Source: Ohtaekwangia sp.
GTDB taxonomy: Bacteria; Bacteroidota; Bacteroidia; Cytophagales; Cyclobacteriaceae
Direction of reading: 5' to 3'
NCBI GenBank assembly: GCA_021155195.1
Contig: JAJNPV010000039.1
Location: 1 to 9,271 of the forward strand
DNA: 9,271 nucleotides
Below, in pieces: positions 1 through 8,500 of the stretch. The notes under the pieces were generated by a model. It saw only the letters and a program-made list of their open reading frames with translations. It was not told where the DNA came from and did not search any database. Made by a program: the position numbers and the translations under genes. Position 1 is the stretch's first letter, and each line of letters begins with the position of its first letter.

Positions 1-121
1 GGAAGAACTGTTTTTTTTGAAAATGAAAATTTATTGGATGCTGTTACAGCATTGAGCGGTAGTGGTCCTGCTTATTTCTTTTATTTATTAAAAAACATGA
101 TTGATGCTGGTGTTGAAATGG
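1..121. repeat. Terminal direct repeat, left copy (121 bp)
   Basis: Bases 1-121 are identical, base for base, to 9151-9271. The repeat lies wholly inside proC coding sequence. An exact repeat of odd length covering precisely both ends of the window is the usual mark of a contig closed by one assembly k-mer. It would also fit a circular molecule or a tandem duplication with a 9150-bp period. Confidence 0.97.
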
Positions 122-348
122 GATTTGATGAAGCAACATCTGCCATGCTTGTAAAACAAACAATGCTCGGTTCTTTTCATTTATTAAATACAGCCAATAA
201 GTCATTGGATCAATTAATAAAAGCTGTTGCTTCAAAAGGAGGAACAACAGAAGCTGCTCTCACTCATTTTGAACAATCAAAAGTTGGAGAAGATTTAAAA
301 GTAGGAATTATAAAAGCAAAAAATAGGGCAACTGAATTATCTCAATAG
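1..348 (+). CDS. proC: Pyrroline-5-carboxylate reductase, C-terminal half (5' end outside or lost)
   Basis: ProC reduces 1-pyrroline-5-carboxylate to proline with NAD(P)H, the last step of proline synthesis in the cytoplasm. The frame is open from base 1 and ends at TAG 346-348. It shows the C-terminal dimerisation domain: the DAVTALSGSGPAYFF segment near the start and the P5CR signature region around ASKGGTTEAALTHFEQ, both strongly conserved in the family. Full enzymes are about 260-280 residues; only about 115 are here, and the N-terminal Rossmann fold (GxGxxG) is absent. If the window is circular, the gene continues backward through 9058-9150, giving 146 codons, still without the cofactor domain. 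It therefore looks like a truncated copy unless the left end is simply a contig edge. It is convergent with the porP-like gene, with a dead IS between them. Family assignment is very secure; whether it is functional is unknown. Confidence 0.9.
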   Translation, partial: GRTVFFENENLLDAVTALSGSGPAYFFYLLKNMIDAGVEMGFDEATSAMLVKQTMLGSFHLLNTANKSLDQLIKAVASKGGTTEAALTHFEQSKVGEDLKVGIIKAKNRATELSQ

Positions 349-373
349 AAAATTGATTTGAAGCATATTATTA

Positions 374-387
374 ACCTGAGTTCGATT
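374..387 (+). repeat. IS982 left terminal inverted repeat
   Basis: ACCTGAGTTCGATT is the exact reverse complement of 1312-1325. It lies just past the transposase stop on the minus strand (387-389), so the reading frame ends inside the tip of the element, which is normal for compact IS elements. Confidence 0.85.
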
Positions 388-1275
388 TAAAAACAAGCAA
401 TTTGATTGGTGTACTCAATTTCAAATTTAATGGCAGGCTTTTTAGGAAAGAAGCTGTATGCAATAAGCATAGCAACTAAATTAGAAATAAAATTACCAAT
501 GAGCGGTGTCTAGAATGTTCAATTTGACAGATATTTTTTAATTCATCATTTACCTTTCAATCACCGATCTTTTTCTGAGTAATATTTTATCACTCATTTC
601 CATTAAACAATCCTTCATGTTTTTTTAATCTTTGTGATTAGTTGAATTCCATCTATAAAAAGTAATTGAGTTAATTCAGATGAAATATAGCCTTTATCAC
701 CAAATAATTTATCAATAATTTTATCTGCAAATTTTTGATTTTTCAAAGGTTATCTATCATCTAGATTGCCTTGAGGATTACAAAATTTAAAATTTTTCCT
801 TTATCATTAATGATTAAATGAAGCTTAAACCAAAGAAAAAACCCATAGAAGATTTACCCAGTTCTGCTATCCCTTTAAACACTTTGTTGCGTTTTATCCC
901 TTTGTTTTTGCAAACCCTTACCGGTGTAGAATCAACGTATGAAATGCCAGTGCAATCTCCTAAGCAGCACGCTTTTAAAAACATTGACATTGTTAACAAA
1001 GAGCTTTGCATTAGTTCAGTAAATCGATTATACGAAACCGTATTAGGAAACTCTTTTGTTAAATGCTTTTGAACATAGTTCAAATAAAAATGTTTCATAT
1101 TTCTAAATAATCCTGAATGAAATAAAATTGTATTTGTTACAATTTCGCTTACGGTCATTGTTGGTTTTTATTGGTGTGTTTCCGATTATCTTTGTGGACA
1201 AATATTTTTCAAATTCTTTGCAAAACTCATCGGCTACATAAAAAATTCGGTAATTTTATCTTCGGTAAAATTCAT
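387..1275 (-). pseudogene. IS982-family DDE transposase, multiply frameshifted
   Basis: Reading the minus strand from ATG 1275 and switching frames recovers almost the whole family sequence: MNFTEDKITEFF, then VADEFCKEFEKYLS, MTVSEIVTN, KHFYLNYVQKHLTKEFPN, SYNRFTELM, CTGISYVDSTPVRVC, FKLHLIINDKGKILNF, LFGDKGYISSELTQLLF, LLRKRSVIE, and finally NLVAMLIAYSFFPKKP before TAA at 387-389. The DDE residues are recognisable as D in YVDST, D in FGDKGY and E in RSVIE. Frame breaks fall near 1240, 1158, 830, 787, 622, 558 and 502, with an in-frame stop near 750. The longest surviving open piece is 814-1158 (114 codons). Total span of 889 bp matches an intact IS982 transposase of about 295 residues, so this is decay by small indels and not a large deletion. 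Confidence 0.9.
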
Positions 1276-1311
1276 TGGTTTTTAGTTTTATGTTTAAGTT
1301 TAGAAATTATT

Positions 1312-1325
1312 AATCGAACTCAGGT
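1312..1325 (-). repeat. IS982 right terminal inverted repeat
   Basis: AATCGAACTCAGGT is the exact inverse of 374-387. The transposase start codon lies 37 bp inside it. Its outer edge is 2 bp from the stop codon of the neighbouring porP-like gene. Confidence 0.85.
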
Positions 1326-1327
1326 AA

Positions 1328-2254
1328 TTAGAAAAAACGGACTGCCTTTTTGTTACTTAAGTTTTTTCCGAAATCGTATCCAATCATGATTTCATGTGTT
1401 CCACTTGAATATCTTCTAATGTTTGATAATGTAAAGTCGTAGCTATACCCAATTCTAAATCTAAAATTTGTTTGGTATTCGATAATAGCAGAAACAGCAT
1501 CTCCTGTACGATATGAAGCACCTAACCAAACCATGTCTTTATATAAAAAATTAAGATTAATATCTGCTTGAACGGGAGCAGCAGCCACATATTTGATAAG
1601 TGTAGAAGGCTTCATTTTAAAATCATCATTCAGCTTAATAATTACGCCTCCGGTTGCTAAATAATGTCTATCCAAAAAAGTAGATTTGTTTACATCCACA
1701 CTAAAAGAATAATTAGCATCGTATGCTAATAATGTTGGTACAGAAACACCTGCAAACCATTTATCAGTAAAGTAATACGCTCCAAAACCAAATTTTGGTA
1801 GCCATGCCGATTGTTTGTTTCCCTGATCATACACATTATCTCCTGCATCCCAATAGACTAATTGGTCTGTGTTAAATAAGTATCTTGATACTCCGGCTTT
1901 TATTCCCAGTGCTAATTTCCCTTTCCCAAATTTTAATTGGTAAGCGTAGTTAGCATAAATGTCTGTTTGATCGGTTACACCAATTTTATCATGTAAAATG
2001 ATTAAACCAATTCCCATATTTTTATTTTTGATAGGGGCATCAATAGATAGAATTGATGTAGTAGGAGCACCTTCTAATTTAATCCACTGACTTCTGTGCA
2101 TTAGTGTGGATGTAAAGTAAGAATGACTTCCGGAATATGCTGGATTAAGTAATAATCCATTAAACATATATTGACTTACCATTAAATCCTGTTGCGCTTT
2201 TACTTCAAATAGCGAAACAAAAACAATAATAATGGAGATTGCTAATTTTTTCAT
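1328..2254 (-). CDS. PorP/SprF family type IX secretion system membrane protein
   Basis: The product has 308 residues, the normal family size. It opens with a signal peptide (MKKLAISIIIVFVSLFEVKA, cleavage likely before QQDL), followed by the family hallmark VSQYMFNGLLLNPAYSGS at about residues 26-43. The remainder alternates polar and hydrophobic residues, as expected of an outer-membrane beta-barrel, and ends in RFF, a terminal aromatic typical of such barrels. In Flavobacterium johnsoniae SprF is required for export of the adhesin SprB, and PorP of Porphyromonas belongs to the same family; members often sit beside genes for proteins with type B sorting domains. Here the gene follows the giant repeat protein by 20 bp on the same strand, so co-transcription and a dedicated partner role are inferred. 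The start at 2254 is chosen because the signal peptide begins there; no Shine-Dalgarno is seen, only an A/T-rich leader, usual in this phylum. Its downstream side is occupied by a dead IS. Confidence 0.92.
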   Translation of the reverse strand: MKKLAISIIIVFVSLFEVKAQQDLMVSQYMFNGLLLNPAYSGSHSYFTSTLMHRSQWIKLEGAPTTSILSIDAPIKNKNMGIGLIILHDKIGVTDQTDIYANYAYQLKFGKGKLALGIKAGVSRYLFNTDQLVYWDAGDNVYDQGNKQSAWLPKFGFGAYYFTDKWFAGVSVPTLLAYDANYSFSVDVNKSTFLDRHYLATGGVIIKLNDDFKMKPSTLIKYVAAAPVQADINLNFLYKDMVWLGASYRTGDAVSAIIEYQTNFRFRIGYSYDFTLSNIRRYSSGTHEIMIGYDFGKNLSNKKAVRFF

Positions 2255-2274
2255 GTTTGTTATAATTTATAGTT

Positions 2275-2541
2275 TTATTTTCTTCTGATTTCGACATATC
2301 CATTTAGTGTAATGTCTCTGCCATTAATTTCAAGAACTGCAAAATAAGTACCTTCGGGCAATTCTTCGCCACCCATATTAGTTCCAGCCCACTCATTTAA
2401 GTATTTTGCTCTTTTGTAAACAATATTTCCCCAACGATTGTAGATTGTTAAAACATTATTTGGATAAGCTTCAATTCCTTTAATAACAAAATTATCGTTT
2501 TTACCATCTCCATTTGGAGTAATACCGGTAGGCATTGTTAA
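2275..2541 (-). other. CHU_C / gliding-motility-associated C-terminal domain (coding segment)
   Basis: These 88 codons encode the last domain of the giant protein. Motifs seen in order are TGITPNGDGKNDNF, NVLTIYNRWGNIVY, LNEWAGTNMGGEELPEGTYF and NGYVEIRRK. This is the type B T9SS sorting domain, distinct from the shorter type A tail. Family members are secreted across the outer membrane, and the nearby PorP/SprF partner is consistent with that. Confidence 0.92.
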
Positions 2542-5500
2542 GTCTGAAGGCTGACTTAAAATAATAAGCCCAGCAGTAGAACATCCATTTGCATCGGTAA
2601 CAACTACAGAGTACTGTCCAGCATTAAGTTCTGTTATATCTTCAGTTGTTTCTGTTGTTGACCACAAATAGCTGTATGGTAAAGTTCCACCGTTTACTGC
2701 TAAGTCAATTGACCCATCGGCACCTTGGTAGAAACTAATATTATGTCCATTTGGTAATATTGGACTATCAAGTGTTAGTACGAGTGCATTTGGTTGGGAT
2801 ACAACTATGGTATCTGTTTTACTACAACCCTGCGCATCTGTTATCGTAACAAAGTAAGTTCCTTGAGTAAGTGTGTCAACGTCTTGTTCTGTAGAACCAT
2901 TAGACCACAAGTAAGTATAAGGTAATGTACCACCTGTGATGTTTAAATCAATTAAACCATTATTGCCTCCAAAGCAAAATATATTTTGATGAATATAACT
3001 TGTGTTAAGTACTTGAGGTTCGATTAGGGTAACAGAAATTGAATCAAAACATCCGTTTAAATCGTTGTATACCAACGAATATGTTCCAATTGGAATGTTT
3101 ACTAAATCTTCAGTTGTTGCTCCATTGTTCCAGTTATATGAATATGGTGTTACCCCGCCCGTAAGTGTAACATTAATTGAGCCATTTGATAATCCATTAC
3201 AACCTGGATTTACAAAAGTAAATGTATTAGTTAGTGCTGGAGGTGCTAATAATGTTGTATCAGAGTTTGTTAAACATCCGTTTAAGTCGGTAACATTTAA
3301 TACATAACTATTTGCCGGAACATTTGAAATATCTTCAGTTGTAGCTCCATTATTCCATAAGTAAATATATGGTGCAGCACCACCAGTAACAGATGCAAAA
3401 ACATTTCCATTACTAGAAGTGTTACAACTTACTCCAAAACCATTGTAATTCGAAATACTATCAATTGTTGCAACTAAAATAGTTGGCTCTATTAGTGTGG
3501 CGCTAATTGTATCTGTACATCCATTCAAGTCAGTTACTACAAGCGTGTAATTTCCTGGACCAACTAATTGAATATCTTGAGTACTTGAGCCATTTGACCA
3601 TGCGTAAGTGTATGGTACCATACCTCCATTAACTCCGACATCAATACTTCCATTTGATGCTCCATTACAACTTATAGAGAATCCATTGTAATTTGAAACC
3701 GCATTAATGTTTGCAATTAAGCTATCTGGTTGAGTGATGGTTGCCGTTGTGGAATCGATACATCCATTTAAATCGGTAACAGTTACACTATATGTTCCAG
3801 CTCCTAAACCAGTAACATCTTCAGTTGTTTCAGAAGTTGACCATGAATATATATAAGGCGTCAACCCACCTGTGACAGTTAAGTCAGCTGTTCCATTTGT
3901 TGAACCATAACAACTAACGTTATATATTCCAAAGCTAGATGTAGCAGTAGCAATTGCCATTAAGTCAGTTGGTTGGATTAAGGTTGTATCAAGCAATAAA
4001 ACACAGTTATTTAAATCACTTAATGTAATTAAATAACCTCCGTAAGGAATGTTGCTGATGTCTTCAGTTGTTGCATTATTGTTCCATAAGAAGTTATATG
4101 GTGAAACACCACCACTTGTTGTCAAATTAATAAATCCATCTGTAGAATTAAAGCAACTTACATTAAATCCATTGTAATTACTGATACTATCAATTACAAT
4201 GTTTAGTGCAGTAGGTTGGGTTAATACTGTTGTCATTGTATCCGTACAATTGTTAGCATCTGATACCGTTACTAAGTATGAACCAGTTATTAAGCTTGTA
4301 ACATCTTGTGTAGTTGCTCCATTGCTCCACAGATAAGTATAAGTGCTTGTTCCACCAGATACATTAATATCAATAGTCCCATCTGCAAAGTTAAAACAAC
4401 TAACTCCAAAACCATTATAGTTACTTAATACGTTAATGGTTGCTAATACTGAGTCTGCTTCAATTAATGTTGCGCTTGCAGTTGTAGAACAACCATTTAT
4501 ATCTGTAATTGTAGCTGAATAATTTCCAGCAGTTAAGTTTGATAGATCTTCGGTAGTACCACCATTATTCCAACTAAATTGATAAGGGCTTGTTCCACCA
4601 ATTGTTGTCATATCAATTGCTCCGTCATTTAATCCATGACAACTAATATTAAATCCATTATAGTTACTAGAAGCAATTGCACTTGATGAAAGAACAGGAG
4701 GCTCAGTTAATGCTATTGAACTTGATGTTGTACATCCATTAACATCAGTAACATTAACAATATATGTACTAGCTCCTATATTAGTTGCAGTAGCACTTAT
4801 TTGTGTGGGTGATGTACTCCAGCTGTAAGAATAAGGAGGAGTACCACCAGTAACACTAGCTAAAGCAGAACCATCATTTGCTCCATTACAACTAATGTTT
4901 TGTCCGTTATAATTTGAAATTATAGAAGTAGTAGAGCTTAAAATAATTGGCTCTGTTAAAGTAACTGTAGAAGTAGAAGAACATCCATTAACATCAGTAA
5001 CAATAGCGGTATAAGTGTTTGCACCTAACCCGTTAGCAGTAACAGAAGTTTGAATAGGTGATGTGTTCCAACTGTAAGTATAAGGTGCTGTACCACCTGT
5101 TGGCGTTACCAAAGCCGTTCCATTGTTTGCTCCGTTACAACTAATGTTTTGTCCGTTATAATTTGAGATAATAGCAGCAGTTGATGTAATAGTACTTGGT
5201 TCTGTTAATGAAATATTATCCGTTCTTGTACATCCATTTCCATCGGTAACGGTTACTGTATAAGTTCCTGCTGAAAGATTGTTTGCAAATGAAGTGATTT
5301 GTATTGGTGTAGAGTTCCAGCTGTAAGAATAAGGTGCTGTTCCACCTACAACAGTTGAAGATGCAGAACCATCACTTGCTCCATTACAAGAAACATTTAC
5401 ACCAAAATAGTTTGAAGTTATTGTTGCATCAACAGTTAAAACTGTTGGTATGCTAATGTTATATGTTACAGAAATACAACCTCTTGCATCTTTTGCTATA

Positions 5501-8500
5501 ATACTATAACTTGTTCCTACAGCTAAGTTGAAACTTAGAGTTCCTACTGTTTGATAAGTAGCTCCACCATCGTATGAAATGCTGTAAGGTCCGTTATCGC
5601 CACCGCTAACAGTTATTGTTACATTGGTAGTTGTGGTTCCTAATGCAAAACAATTTGCAAAATTCACGCTTGAAATAACAACATTTGGTTTAACTTCTAT
5701 AGTATAAACTACTAAAGAAATACATCCTGTATGATCTTTCACCCAAACACTGTAAGTAGCGCCATTAGGTAATAATGCATCATAGTCACCAGCTGTTTGA
5801 TAAGTAATTCCATTATCAAATGATACTTGATATAAACCAGAGTTTCCACCAGCAGGAACAACTGTTACAAGAGATACTCCTGAGCCAGGTGTAGAACAAG
5901 CAACGGTATGAGATGAGATAATAACTGAGTCTGGTTGTAATACAGATATAAGAATTGGAGTTGGGTTAGTACAACCGTTTGCATCGTTTAATGAAACTGA
6001 ATAACCACCAGCTTGAATACCTGAAACATCCTGAGTACTTGCCGTGTTTGACCAATTGTAAGTATATGGCAATACTCCTCCGGATACAGTTAAATCAATA
6101 GAACCATCTGAACCAAAAATACAAGTTGGTTTTTGTACAGTATAGGAATATGCCAATGCAGTTGGTTGAGTAATTGTAGTTGAAGAGCTAACACTACAAC
6201 CATTTTGATCCGTTATTATTACAACGATATTTCCTGATCCTATATTTACTAAATCTTCACTTGTTGCTCCATTGTTCCAGTTAAAACTATAAGGAAAAAC
6301 ACCGCCCGAAACATTTAAATCTATTGTTGCATCGTTTGCTCCATTACAACTTATTGGATTAATTGATAAGCCTGAACTTAATTGAGACGGCTGTGTAATT
6401 GAAAAATTTCTGAATAAAGAGCAATTATTTGCATCGTTGATTGTAACGGTATAATTTCCTGCAGGCAAATTGGATGCAGTAGGACCAACTTGACCGTTGC
6501 TCCAGCTAATAGTATAGGGTGGAGTGGCGTTGGTTAAAATTGCCAATGCTGAACCAGTGCTTCCACTAAAACAAGCAACATTTGTTGTAACAACACTTAA
6601 TGCAATGTGATTACATGGTGGTTCTATTAATAAAACACTATCTACTTTTGTACAACCGTTAAAATCTGTGATTGTTACTGTGTAAATTCCTGCTCCAACA
6701 TTTGTAATGGCTGATGTGGTGACACCTGTATTCCATAAATAGCTATAAGGTGCTGTTCCTCCAAAAGGGTTTGCTGATGCTGAACCATTTGTTCCTCCAA
6801 TTGTAGTAGGATTTGCTTGGTTCATAACATTTGTCAAAATAGTTGGTTCTGTAATTACAATATTCGCAGTTTGTACACAAGAATTACTATCGGTAACAGC
6901 TATTGTGTAAACACCCGCAGGCAGGTTAGATGCATTGGCTGTTGTTTGAATTGGACTTGAATTCCATGAATAAGAATATGGTGGTGTACCACCAACAACA
7001 ATTGAATTACCTGTTCCGTTATTATTTCCATAACAACTTACATTAGTTGAACTTGCATTTACATTAAATCCAGCACAACGTGGTTCGTTAATAACAACAC
7101 TTCCAGAAATCACACATCCACTTGCATCTGTTACAGTAACAGTATATAATCCATAAGGTTGTCCGCTAATTGAAGAACCTGTTCCACCATTGCTCCATAA
7201 ATAAGTATATGGAGCAGTTCCTCCAGTAACAACAACTGATGCAGTTCCATTGCTTCCTCCATTAACAGTTACATCTGTAGTGTTAAATGAAATACCTAAA
7301 CTGCTTGGAGCAATTAAATTGTATGAACCAGTTCCTGTACAACCAATTATATCAGTCACTAAAACAGTATAATTACCTTGGCTTGCAACAATTGAGTTAG
7401 ACGTTGCTCCATTGTTCCATTGATAAGTTAGAGGAGCTGTTCCGCCAGTAACATTTGCTGTTAATGTAGTAGAGTTTCCATTACAACCTAATGATGCAGG
7501 TGGAATAGTAACATTAATAATAGGCGAAAAGGTTATTGTTACTTGGTCTGTAGAGTTTGTACAGCCACCGCCTGCACCCGAAGAGGTAAGCGTAAGTGTA
7601 ACAGAACCCGCTAAAATTTCAGCAGCACTTGGAGTATACAAGGTATTTAAGAATGTATTCCCTGGATTAAAAGTTCCTGTGCCACCGCTCCAAACACCAC
7701 CAGTAGCATTCTGAACTGTTCCTGATAAATTCACTGTAGGTGATGAAGCACAAAGTGTTTGATCTAATCCTGCATTTACAATAGGCAGCTGACCAACATT
7801 AACAACTACTGTTTGGAAATAAGAAGGACAAGTTGGAGAGTTTAATGCGTCACCAATTTCTACTGTATAATTTCCTGCTGCAGTTGCAAAATAAGTAGCA
7901 TTGGTTCCTACTACTACATTTGAACTATTTCTCCATTTGTATGTATATGGCGCTAAACCTCCAGTTCCAGTTGCGGTGAGTGTTACACCACTTCCTGGAC
8001 CAATGTTACAGAATGTTGCAGGGTTAGGAGTAACGCTTCCTGTTAGTTGAGCATCATTATAAATGCGTACAGTATCACATACTGTAAAATTATAACCACA
8101 AGTAGATGCTTGAGGAAAACCACACACACGGTATTCAACATAAGCAGGTGCATTTGATGCAGGAGTATAATTAGGACTCGCACAATTCGTGCAGCTTAAA
8201 TATGAATCATATGCTCCTGATGTTCCCGGAAAAATTGATTGCCAAGTGGCACTATTATTTACAATCCCTAAAGTAGTTAGTTCTTTCACACAACCAATTC
8301 TCACATGTTGATCTGGTGGAAATGTTGGTTTTGCAATAGAAGTAATGGTATAAATATTTTTATTGTTTCCAGGTTTACAAAATGTAATTCTATGCGGACC
8401 AACGCCAGTAATACATTTTATAGTACCACCAGGATAACTTCCTGCACAACCTATTGAATAAAATAATGAACCTGCTGGATCTGCTCCAACCATATCAATT

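Larger units (their letters stand above)
374..1325 (-). mobile_element. Degenerate IS982-family insertion sequence (about 952 bp)
   Basis: The element is bounded by perfect 14-bp inverted ends and is almost filled by a decayed transposase on the minus strand, at the usual IS982 size of about 1 kb. No clear target-site duplication remains: the left flank ends TATTATTA and the right flank begins AATTAG, which share only an offset ATTA. It sits in the gap between the convergent ends of proC (stop at 348) and the porP-like gene (stop codon 1328-1330), 2 bp beyond the latter. Without it the two stops would be about 27 bp apart. The broken transposase means it cannot move by itself. Confidence 0.88.
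3240..5440 (-). repeat. Homogeneous sub-block of nine about 82-residue repeats with an SNYNG linker
   Basis: Nine successive repeats (about residues 1105-1837) share a longer linker before the first cysteine, with the form SNYNGx(N/G/S)(I/V)SC. Variants are SNYFGVNVSC in the first and SSFGIYNVSC in the seventh. Repeats on either side lack the linker or show only a trace of it. The spacing of about 243-249 bp is more regular than elsewhere in the array, pointing to a later expansion by unit duplication. Confidence 0.82.
2542..7527 (-). repeat. Array of 21 SprB-type protein repeats (about 225-250 bp each)
   Basis: The GG-x-x-PY-x-Y-x-W core recurs at roughly 2675, 2915, 3145, 3370, 3613, 3855, 4095, 4341, 4583, 4833, 5081, 5329, then in variant form near 5590 and 5820, and again near 6067, 6285, 6500, 6745, 6980, 7210 and 7430. 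Most repeats begin with a VSC- or ISC-type cysteine and end with TDxNGC, suggesting one disulfide per module. The fifth repeat from the N-terminus has NATPPYTISW in place of the GG core. In the last, near 2675, the opening cysteine is Phe (NISFYQG). The repeats have diverged at DNA level, so this is an old coding array and not simple satellite DNA. Confidence 0.9.

Noticed and set aside
44..247. Open frame on the minus strand over proC
   Set aside because: It is antisense to well-conserved ProC coding sequence.
818..1072. Open frame on the plus strand inside the IS
   Set aside because: It is antisense to the recognisable transposase remnant and shows no family features of its own.
1331..1368. 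8-bp inverted repeat (GAAAAAAC / GTTTTTTC) at the end of the porP-like gene, as a terminator
   Set aside because: The stem is A/T-rich with a 22-nt loop, lies inside coding sequence, and is not followed by a U-run in the right place.
1171..1389. Open frame on the plus strand crossing the IS edge and the end of the porP-like gene
   Set aside because: It is antisense to the transposase N-terminus and the porP-like C-terminus, with no recognisable motif.
3065..3307. Open frame on the plus strand inside the giant gene
   Set aside because: It is a shadow of the repeat-encoding strand, with no start context or protein features.
2542..7527. Regularly spaced repeats that might suggest a CRISPR array or satellite DNA
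   Set aside because: The period is about 225-250 bp, copies are diverged, and all lie in one continuous reading frame with conserved protein motifs. This is a coding repeat array.
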